Source: Takakia lepidozioides (lineage: Eukaryota; Streptophyta; Takakiopsida; Takakiales; Takakiaceae). Taken from it: a stretch of DNA of 64,000 nt. Location of the stretch: the NCBI GenBank assembly GCA_030704615.1, contig CM060734.1, positions 39,574,042-39,638,041 of the forward strand, written 5' to 3'. The notes below the pieces were generated by a model, which was given only the letters and a program-made list of their open reading frames with translations, was not told where the DNA came from and ran no database searches. Below are positions 25,101 through 34,800 of the stretch, in pieces. A program made the position numbers and the translations under genes. Numbering within the stretch: position 1 is the stretch's first letter; every line of letters begins with the position of its first letter.

Positions 25101-26078
25101 TCCAGAACCACAGGGGAAAAATTGCAAGCATTGTTTACCTTGATGTCAGGACCAGACTTTAATTTTCCAGCCAGAATGTCTTCGCGAAGGCTGTCGACTA
25201 TCTTAAGAGCAGTTCTTGGCCCGAAGTCTGAGACAAGCAACGCCTGTAAGGGGTCATGGACCACACCATAAGTCTGCCTCCTCTCCCTCTTTTCGTTCTA
25301 CAGTCTGCTGTTAGTAGAGCTTGCAACGACAAACAGGATGAGCGAAAAGTTAGACGACATACATCGAGGAAAATACAGACAATTAAAAGCAGGGTAAGGC
25401 GACACATAGGAACACAAATATACTGACAGGGATCGAACGTAATCTTGTGCGCAAGCAACAGAATCACAGGGGGATACGGGAACGCATATTTGTGGGAAGG
25501 CAACAACTCGGTACCTCACCTAAAGGGAATAAGAGAATAAAACCGGAGATTGGTCTGCTCGTAGATGGACCTGATATGGGCAAATAGATGAAATTCAACA
25601 CAGATATAAGAGATGACTAACGGGCGAGTTGCTTCACTACAGGTTCGTAGCTAGTGGATAGTGAACAAAAAGGGAGTACCTCTTCCAGCTCATCGAGAAT
25701 ATTATCGGACTCAGAAAGGTTCCAATAAGTGAGCAGCTCATCGACAACTGCCAAGTTTTCACGGGTTTTGGAAAACCCCGAAAACAGCAGCTGTATGTCA
25801 CTCTTCGCCTTCTCCTTGATCACACGCCCGAGCCTCCCAAGGAATCCTACCTTCTCAGTGGCACACCTCACACCTATAATGCTAGAAGACTCTTGCCTTT
25901 GCCCTCTACTTTGTGGACAGTCGACTACAGGGAACCAAAGAGGAGTTGCCACAAAAGAGCGTGAAGCCTTGTATAGATTTTCCCTGAAATACGATCGAGA
26001 TGACACTGGCAATGTTGCTGTGCCGCAATGTTGCTGCGCGGGGTTAAGAATGCCAGGTTTCGCGAGTAAGATCGCCAT
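22151..26078 (-). CDS. CPFTSY: Chloroplast SRP receptor FtsY
   Basis: GTPase receptor that docks cpSRP54 cargo at the thylakoid membrane. Eleven exons join in phase to 397 aa: 26078-25680, 25243-25139, 24943-24870, 24661-24603, 24400-24363, 23977-23857, 23734-23666, 23342-23260, 22812-22744, 22656-22594, 22264-22151. The first 80 or so residues are rich in Ser, Arg and Ala, fitting a chloroplast transit peptide. The N domain follows (GFLGRLGRVIKEKAKSD; FSGFSKTRENLAVVDELL). G-domain motifs, all present, are P-loop GVNGGGKTTTIGK, AAGDTFRAAASEQLEVWA, DTSGR, TKLDGTARGG and the closing GVGEGVNDLQPF. It has no bacterial-type acidic A domain. The start was set at MAILLAKP; a longer frame begins only at TTG. 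Exon 3 is the least certain junction. Confidence 0.95.
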
Positions 26079-26388
26079 CGCTGACAAGCGAGGGAAGAGC
26101 CCTCTTGAAATCAACCGACTTTTCTACCCTTTGCTTTGCCAGGGGCCCCGCCACCCGTTTAGCCCATTATTGCCCTTTATAAAGCTATACATTTTTATCT
26201 CATCTGCAAACAATAGTTGATAAAATCCCAGAAAACGTCGCTGTAAGTGCATTATAATATTTTAGAAAATGATTCAACCATGATATTATGACAATTTATG
26301 AGGATGTTTAATATGACAAATACAATTTATGGAAACTATTACAAAATGTAGTTCACAATTGGATCACATTTTGGACAAACATCCGCGC

Positions 26389-26407
26389 CTATATATATAT
26401 ATATATA
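26389..26407. repeat. AT microsatellite
   Basis: A run of alternating TA (about nine units) in the 5' flank of the FtsY gene. The rest of 26115-26880 is AT-rich at first and shows no recognisable gene. Confidence 0.9.
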
Positions 26408-26888
26408 ACACTTCCGGAAGGAACCGTAAATTATGGTGTCTCTTGACCCCGAAGGGTAGTGTCTTCCAGCCAAGCCAACAACACATTATGCCCCGCATTG
26501 GATGGTAGAGCCATTGCGCAGCTTGTTTTTTACTCGCCTGCAGCCATTCGTAGAGATGTTGCTTCAGTGCTCAACCTTAACGATTCGGACGTGTGACACG
26601 TGCGTGTGATTAGCACGCATAGTTGTTTAAGAAAGTCATGCCCATGGTTTTTTAGAACCTTGCCATTGCACAATACCGCGATACGTTGATGTATGCCACT
26701 ATACGTGGTGGGGGCTATCGTCCCGGAGCAGACTGCTCATACGACCCTGGATGTGACAGCATGACGTATTATCTTGAGGGTTCGAGAGGTGTTGCCCTCA
26801 GGAGTCCTAATCTTGAAGGGTCAGGATGACATGACTTGGAAGGACCATGTGCGTAACTGCGTGCCATGTCACCACCCAAATGTTGATG

Positions 26889-27058
26889 GCAGGATTGACC
26901 CAAAGGTTTGAGGTGCATGTTGTGTGGGTCTGCCAGAGGGGTAGCCACCATGCTGGTATGTGATCGATGTTCAAGAGGTTGGCATATGGGATACTTGACA
27001 CCACCTCTTGAGATGGTTCCTGATGGAGATTGGTTATGTCCACCTTGCATTGGATAGT
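26889..27058 (+). pseudogene. PHD-finger fragment, one metal ligand lost
   Basis: One plus frame reads CMLCGSARG, MLVCDRCSRGWHMGY, TPPLEMVPDGDWLCPPC. This is the C4HC3 pattern of a PHD finger except that the cysteine two residues after WH-M-G is tyrosine. A stop precedes the finger and TAG follows two residues after the last cysteine, so it is not a complete domain protein. It lies 240 bases upstream of the C2H2-like unit shared with the LINE, which suggests that it belongs to element debris. PHD fingers usually read histone H3 tails; no such role can be claimed for this remnant. Confidence 0.6.
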
Positions 27059-27293
27059 GGGAGTGGATACAACCATGGAAAGCTAACAAAAAACACATGG
27101 CCAAATTACTAGGAGACCATACACGAGATCTTGGCTCAAGTTCACTGATTGCAAGACGACGACTAACGATGGGGCTACTCTTGTATCTGGCCTCTTGTAG
27201 AGTTTGAGTACAATTACAACCGTGCACCCTAAGATGATTGCAGACAATTCCTACAAGGGCAGGATGTTGCTCAATGGAGGAGGCCATGATAAT

Positions 27294-27434
27294 CAATTGT
27301 TCATACTACAGAACGTATTCATTGCTCGGCTTGCGGTCATCTTTTTGCTCGAATCAGAGGTTTGGCTCGCCACCAACACACTTGCACGGCCTTTTGGCAA
27401 ACTAATCATGAAGGTTCTTCTGTACCCACTCCCC
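27294..27434 (+). repeat. Repeat unit with C2H2-like motif, copy 2
   Basis: Second copy of the unit at 14287-14428. The corresponding frame gives CSACGHLFARIRGLAR, then HQHTCTAF. After about 27440 the two copies diverge, and no RT sequence follows here. It is therefore a detached piece of a related element. Confidence 0.8.
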
Positions 27435-27469
27435 TCGGTGTTTTGCAAGCTCCCGGGTTTGTAGTATAC

Positions 27470-27883
27470 ACAGCGTTGCCACCTTCTATAAAACACCGCT
27501 CGATAAACCTCGCTGAGAAGGAACCCGCAGCCAACAAAACTCCTGCGAGAGGGAAGGGAAAGGGTACAAAAGACAAAGGGAAGGAGAAGGCCACCCAAGG
27601 GGAGGCTGCGGGGGGTGAGGCAGCGCAGACCCCAATTGCAAACAAGGAACGAAAACGCAAGGGGAAGTTTGAGCCATACTACGAAGTGGAGCACCCATCC
27701 AGAATCCAGCGAGAATGTAAATGCGAGCTTGTCAATGATTCATTCCTTGCCATGATGGAGAGTAGAAAATCTGGTTACACTGGAGAACCCTCTCAAACTT
27801 GGGGCAAGCTGTGTGCATTCCTTGAGTTGGTAAGCCAATTCCCAGTGTTTGTTGATGTTAATGTTTTCCATTTTGGATGGTGA
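27470..27883 (+). CDS. Unrecognised lysine/glycine/alanine-rich ORF (doubtful gene)
   Basis: An open plus frame continuing from the C2H2-like repeat. It holds a basic, low-complexity stretch (KEPAANKTPARGKGKGTKDK, then KATQGEAAGGEAAQTP and NKERKRKGKFEPYYEVEHP) and a more ordinary region (RIQRECKCELVNDSFLAMME; TWGKLCAFLEL). I do not recognise it. The basic run could be a nuclear or nucleic-acid-binding tail. A possible splice donor (GTTG|GTAAGCC) follows LCAFLEL near 27830. It may be an ORF of the same mobile element or a host exon. No start codon or partner exon was identified. Confidence 0.3.
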   Translation, partial: TALPPSIKHRSINLAEKEPAANKTPARGKGKGTKDKGKEKATQGEAAGGEAAQTPIANKERKRKGKFEPYYEVEHPSRIQRECKCELVNDSFLAMMESRKSGYTGEPSQTWGKLCAFLELVSQFPVFVDVNVFHFGW

Positions 27884-27899
27884 TTGAATTTTTGCCTTC

Positions 27900-29420
27900 T
27901 GTCTGTTTTCAGGTTTCGAAGGGGCAATGTTGGATCAATGGTACTCAAAAACCCTATGGTGCCGACATGGTGATTCCCCTTGGGCTCTGCTATTATGTAT
28001 ATTCGGCGATACGGCAGGCTCGATGTACTGCTCAAGAGAGGAAGAAGATGCAAGAAGGAAGGAAGAAGAAGAAGAAAGGATGTTTAATCTCTGTTGCACT
28101 AATGCTATTGGTTAATCTAGACAATGTGATCTCCATGAACTTGATGCTGTATCAATTTCTACAAATATTTTTTTCCACAGCCAGAAACAAGTGGGGCTAC
28201 GATTAACTTCTTAAGTTTTAGTGATCAGAAAGACCATTGGAGCTCTGAAAAGCCTCTGTGGACTCTACTTCCAACTCTGAGAATCATAGAGTATGAAGTA
28301 TGAAGTGGGCAGAAAAAGAGAATTTACATTGAAGTAGTTCTAAGAGGCCAATTGACCATCAAATGGAAAACCGGATTTTAGGCAAGAATTGAGCCAAATC
28401 CATAGAGGACCATGGACCACTTAACAGAACACACACATCCAGGCAACATATCATAACAGGCAGGTACTCCAGCCAGAAAGAAAATTACGTCGGCAGACCA
28501 TCATAATTGAAATGTGCAAGTATTTGAGACTGTAAATCTCACTGCATTCGTGTTAAAATTGATCTTAGCCATAAGACTTTGTTATAGAAACAGGATGTTT
28601 GCATCCACGAAATATATGGAGAGGCATGTGTTTCAGGTTCAAATTGAATACAGTTAGCCATCTGACTTGACATAGAAAGAGGCGTTTTGCATCCATGAAC
28701 AGAGCACGTGATTCACACTCCACAATCCAACCTATGCTTTTGCTTATTACACAGTAGTATCGCTTCTAATAGAGGAGAACAGCACACGGCCAGAAACAGA
28801 ACAAATCACCATCTGATAGTCTCAAACTCCTCATGTACATATCCCTCCAGCCAAACTGATGGAGGGTGACAGGTCCCTGCCGTATCTGCAACCAAAAATC
28901 TTTCTAAAGGCTGCCTGTTCAACAATGGCTGAACACCAATACAGAACCTAACATTACCAGTTATCTGGCTCCAGCTTTCAGAGTCCAGCATTAAGCAAAA
29001 CGGGTTCAAAGCTGAATCATGCAGACCTCCCACACTTTGCGTTGGACACATTGATTGTCTGTGTTGGGCAATTGACCATTCATCACACTGCCAAGTCAAA
29101 ACCGTTTATCTGTATCCTTGAAGCTCCTCGAGATCTGGTCCATTTCAACAAACAACATACATTGGAACACAACACAGGGTTCCCCAGCCCTGATCGTCCC
29201 CTTGCACATCCTCTCTCGCTAGTGAGCGACCTACTTGCTCTCCTGACACTGGTTTTAAGCCCCAAACAGAACACACTTTTTACATGCATGGTCTAGAGAG
29301 TGCCTTTGGTTGTACTAATAGTGATGGACGTTATACATGACCAAAATTAAAAAGGCAGAATATAGTAGATTAAAACCACTCCCCCAGACAGAGAACCCTT
29401 CAGTTTCCAACAAATTACGA
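27900..29420. other. No gene recognised
   Basis: About 1.5 kb. A possible last exon of the small minus-strand gene could start at about 28890 (GTTGCAG acceptor, then an in-phase frame), but it has no support. Nothing else was recognised. Confidence 0.35.
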
Positions 29421-30674
29421 CTACAAGATTGATATGAGCTGGAGCAGAATCCTGACCTCTGATTTGAAGGTATCTGAAAAGCTCTTCATTTGTTGAGCCA
29501 ACTCATCCCTCGTTTGTGCCCCTGAAATCACGTCCTCAGTTGCATAATCAGACATCCAACATGAGTTTAGGAATCTAAAATTCCCATGTTTGTCAGACTA
29601 TGGCAACATCATATGTACGTGGATGCATACAGGCATTCCTTATTGCCACTACTTGTTGTACCATGGAGCTTCTGACATCTCCAGGGCCACAGTCCGGGTG
29701 TCTCTGCAGTCAAAACCACATTGAACATGTTCGAGAGTATACAGCATGGTCTTGCAAAAATGAGTACATGGGGATTTCAAAGTTTCATGGTAGGAACTCC
29801 AGCAATAAGGAGGTAAGTGAGCATCTCAACTCCTGACAACGGGAATTGACATTAATGAGTTAAGAGGACACTAAAATTTAGGTCATTCATCTTTTCCTTG
29901 AGTACATTTAAACTAGCTTGAGACAAACAAAGCGCGGAATTTATTGAGCCCCCAACCCACCGTCTCTGATTTATCAAAGGAATAGATCAAGAGAGGACTT
30001 CTCACGGGGCTTTTATCAGAGAGATGTTATACCGGACATGTAGAAGATTGAGGAGAGGCTCAGGGTTTCAACAAGGTGTTGACTTATCTCCCCGCTAAAA
30101 ACCCTAGAAGACCTCGCAAGAGCATACAAGTGGAGGCTACGGTTGTCAATGAACGTCTTAATGATGACAGCGCTCTCATACTGTAACATTAGTCGCAACA
30201 AACTGCCAAGCATGTCGGATAAATGGCACCGTTACCTTTCTGGGCCATATCCTCGATAGCTTTCGAGGACCGCACTGCAAACCTTTGAAATGATTGGCTG
30301 CAAGACCACAGACGAGAGATTTCGCAGTCACAACTCTGCGTAATTCAGCACTACACTCTCTTATCCACCAGTTGGGACCTTTTCGCCATCCCCACATCTC
30401 TATGGTGTTCTAACTCTATGCCATGCCGAGGATTAGGTCACCGGTCGTGAAATCCTTTAGAATGTTTCACCATCGGCCCAGAAACAGTATGCAATAATTT
30501 CAAACAATGCATGCAGAAACGGAGACCATGGAAACTGAGAGACAAAGAGTGGGGGAGGAGTTGGCAACTGAAGGAAGAGACAAGCAAGTACTTGTTAGCA
30601 AGGCGATCGACAATGATCTCGTTGACAACGTACTGCATCACCCGTGCTAAGAATCCGCCTCCCCTTCCAGCCAT
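29421..30674 (-). CDS. Small conserved plant protein of unknown function
   Basis: Three exons join in phase: 30674-30592, 30297-30236, and 29521-29457 with possible read-through to a TAG at 29421, giving about 81 aa. The N-terminus is glycine-rich and then amphipathic (MAGRGGGFLARVMQYVVNEI, then VDRLANN). The middle is QSFQRFAVRSSKAIEDMAQK, and the C-terminus looks helical (TRDELAQQMKSFSDTFKSE). I recall similar short plant proteins but no assigned function. The mix of an Arg-containing N-terminus and helical tail could fit a small organelle or membrane-associated protein; that is a guess. The 3' end is uncertain: splicing at GAG|GTCAGG (29457) into an exon near 28890 is the alternative. It lies head-to-head with MLH3. 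Confidence 0.65.
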
Positions 30675-31880
30675 CGCTTCCCGGTTCCTGTTCCTCGCAA
30701 CTCCAACTCTTCCAGACTGCTTCGAATTGGTGGCAGCAAAAGCCCCAAAAGCCCTGAGCGTTAGGGATTTCGGACACAGGGAAAGCGGTTGTGGGTTCCA
30801 ATTCGTCTAAGCGCGTTGGACCCGCTGGCCCACCAGCAAACTTCGGTACTTCTATTTAGTAATTAATCCCCGCTCCTTTGCGCTGCTTCGCTAACTTCGT
30901 TCAGCGCAGTATGCAGCGCACAGAAAACTGACGGAATTAACATATCGTTCGACGATACCTTTTCCGTCCATGTTGCGGGAAACTTTGTCCGTCTCATTCG
31001 ATTGCCTGAGGGATCGAATGTGTTTCGGAGTGCTGCTGACCCGATTGCGAAATTCTTACCAGAATTTACAGAATCGCGCGATGCCGGGATGCAGGTGATG
31101 GATTCCCTTCTGCTGTGCTACCACCGATGCGGAGGCCCTGCTGCTCTGGTATAACTTAGAGTCCTTTTGCTTGGACGATTGTATTGTATTGGGAGCTTTA
31201 GCAACTTGATGTCTTTGGTAATAGTTTACAAAATCCTGTCTTATTTGAGTCCAGGATTTGCTGAGGTTTCAATCTGTCTGCGATACAATCCCTGCGTGCA
31301 AATATCGTCACGCGACACACCAGATTTCCAACGTGTGCCTTCTCATGCGTCTCATCCCTGCTGGGACGAGAGCGGTGTTGATATCTCCTGTACCGTCTGA
31401 CTCCAACATTAGAGCTGCAGGAGGGGAAGCTCACCGCATAGAGGGAAAAGGGAATGTGGAAATCCACATCAAGCCTTGCAAGATGAAGATAATTCAGCCT
31501 TACATCAACACTCAATTTCCTGTATCCGGCTTCTCTGGGCTGAGTTTCATACGTTAGAATGATAGTATGCATTGGGCTATGATGCAAGAATATAGTGTTC
31601 TCATGTAATTAAAATGTGCACAACCAGCTCCAGGAGGGTTAGTATCAAGGGGGCACAATGCCTCAATCGTGCATCGTCGTCAGTGTTCACAGGTGATGGT
31701 CATAGTACACATGTCCGCTCGCTCTTCTCTCCCCTCCCCATAGACCTAACCAAGCTGTTATTCCCTTGTGTTGGAATTTATTTACCTCGATGTACTAAAT
31801 GTAGAAGCATGGACAATGAACTAGTAGCTCAGTACGATATTTTTGGTGCAGGCAGACAGGCGTAGGATAAGTGGGAGGGG
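30675..31880. promoter_or_regulatory. Divergent intergenic region between the small gene and MLH3
   Basis: About 1.2 kb between two head-to-head genes. It must contain both promoters unless the transcripts overlap. No TATA box with a clear position was recognised. The part at 30830-31150 is less AT-rich and may hold untranslated first exons. Confidence 0.45.
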
Positions 31881-34800
31881 ATGGGACGGATAAAGCGACT
31901 CTCTGGTGCTGCAATCAGCCAATTGCGATCCATTACCATTATCTCAGACTTGGCTCAGGTTGTGGAGGAGCTTGTTTGCAACAGCTTGGATGCGGGTGCG
32001 ACACAGGTAACATCTGTCATTCCCTTACATTAGTCGGAAGGCACTTATACAAGTTGTAGTTGAGAGGGGGGGTATTCAGCTTCAGGCTTCACATCGGGGT
32101 TGTAAAAAAATTCTCTGTTTGGGCAGTTCAGCCGATAATGACAAAGTTCTGAGCTTCAATATTCTGCGCTCTACAATTATGTAAACCATATTCTGGTGTT
32201 ACTTGTCCTCTATGGTGGATATCTTTCCCAGATGTGTGGGTTTCCCCACCAAATTTATAGGGTATAAGCTGTTCTGCTTTTTAACTAAGTGGTAGTATTC
32301 TGGGTGACAGGTTCATACTCATCTGGAGGCAGGAACTTCATATTTGAAAGTGGAAGATGATGGTGAGCACTATGTCATACATTTGTGGTTGCTGTGAGTA
32401 TGTCAATGACTCAAAGGTAGGGAACCACCATGTTAAGGTAAGGAATGTACTCATAAGGTTTGCCATAGCCTTGTGGCCATTGACCCTGCGCCCAGTTTGA
32501 GCGGAAGACAATGGGACAGAAACTACCTTTGTCAGGGGCTGACGCCGGTATTATGACTTACCTTGGGAACAGACAATTGATCCAGTGCAAGGTAAAGAAA
32601 CTAACTGTTGGAAGACACTCCCATGACAAGCTAAGTTAGAACCTGTCCATGGTCTTGAAGAATACACGAGATACTCTCATGCACCCCCAGCCACGGACTT
32701 GGCCTAATCCTACTGGATGGCATCATCCTGGAAGCAAAGAGTCAGCAATGACCTCAACATCTACAGTTGAAGTCAATTTTTCTTTCCCGCGTATGGTATG
32801 CTTGATTGGTATGACATGCAATTGCTTGGGTGTTGCAATGGGGTAATATAATGCGTGCTCTCCGATGACTGCAGGTGGTGGCATCAGCCGGGAAGATTTG
32901 AAATTGGTGGGCGAAAGGCATGGTAAGAAACCATTACCCTGAGCTTGGAGATTGCAAGATACATGAATTTATTTGTTCGGTAGCCAGTAAGTTCAAAAGT
33001 TACTCATGAGTACAAGCAGTTCAAGGTCTCACTTGCAGTTACATGGAAATCTATGAAAATGCTTGTATTTCGTTCCTTCTGGATCTCTTCAGTGCTCCAT
33101 GTCCATTTGAGATTCCCTCCTCCCTCCCATCATAATGGTTGATGGTGATCCCTTGCATAATTGCAGCCACTTCCAAGCTGCATCATTTGGCAGAGCTGGA
33201 AGCAGGAGTAAAGACCTTAGGTTTTCGGGGGGAGGCCTTAAGTTCACTGGCTGATATTTCTCTTTTGGAGATCACATCCAGGGTGCGAGGAAGCCCCCAC
33301 ACCTATTGCAAGATCATACAGGTGGGGTGTGCTTGGTTTAGAGAAAGTTTCTGATTTTAATATTTCCTGACGATGGTAAATGTAAGTTAAGATATTGATG
33401 ACGTGACACAAATACTGCATAATGCTGGTAAGCTATTTCCAAATTGACGCCCGGTTAAACTGGGTGACAGAGAATGAAGTATCAGAAGGGTGAATTTTGA
33501 TAGGGAGCATTTTTGAAGTGGTGCAGGGTCAGAGCACTGTGTCTCTGGGGCTCTCTGGTCAGCCTCACGTACCTGGCACGACAGGTTCATCACTGGTCCT
33601 TTCTACCCAACTTCCTTTATTCTGGCGTAGTGTTGAAGTGTCAGCCTTCCATCATTCCAGCTAGTGCGCGTGCTTGATTATCTAGAATTGCTGTCATTAG
33701 GCTGTATAGGTTTGTCTCACTGAGTTCCTTTTTCTTTGGGAGTTTTATGCCTGACAGTAAGTCTCTAAAGAGTGTTGCTTTTTGTCTAGTAAGTGCCGTG
33801 TTTCAGTTCCCTATAGCCCTGGACCCTAGCACAATGCAAAATCTGGGTGGTCACAGTTGATTGAGCTGAACTGTAAGTCAAACTTTCAATGCTTTATCTT
33901 TGCAGTTGTGGTACGGGACATATTCTACAATCAACCTGTTCGAAGGAGGCTTCTTCAGTGCAGGTCAGTGCTGCTTGATCTTTACCAGCAAACTCAGTAA
34001 AACTTGGATTTCCATGCTGTCCAAGGCATCCCATGGATAAGATTACACATGCTAAATCCTATTGGGGCATGCAGATCCTACTAACTTGGTTCCACACTTG
34101 CAGCAGCGAAAACAAGGCCTTGCAGTCTGTGAAGGAGCGTGTTCTACGTCTTGCTTTGGCTCACCCAGAGGTCTCCTTCACAATAACAGATGTGACAAGG
34201 TATTTGAAGCAATGAAGTCGAGATAATATCAGACCTGTTGCTTTCAAGAGATCCTTTCTGTGGAACAGGGTGGGCCCAAGAGCTTTTGCACAGTTCAAGC
34301 ACTGGCTGATTTGTTACAAGGCTTATTGTAGTATTTATGCTAGCGAAGTCAGGGTTGTTTATTGCAAGTTGTTGATGGCTATAATTGTGCTTGTCAACAA
34401 GGGTTGACTTAATTTGCTCTTTGAGGGAGGAGAATGTCTTAACTCTTTGTGCATGGGGCTGGAACCAGAATACCAGTATTCTAGAAACTAACAACATATT
34501 CTATGTGCATAGTAGTTGTTATGTGCGTATCATTACCACTGGGACACTGCTGGTGAGAAGAAACGATTTGTTTCACTTGGAAGACCCCTGTTGGATTATT
34601 TGGTTGAAATGGTCCAACTTTTGTCCTATGAAGTTCTTCGATGTGTCGTGCAGGCGAGAACAAGTGTTCCAGATACAACGGCACCCATCGCTGTCAGGCA
34701 CATTGCAGGATGTGTTTGGTGGGGAGCTGTGCTCTGGCCTCCATGAGGTCGACTATGCAAAGGGGCCGTTGAGGCTTTCTGGCTTTTTATCCAAATCCTT

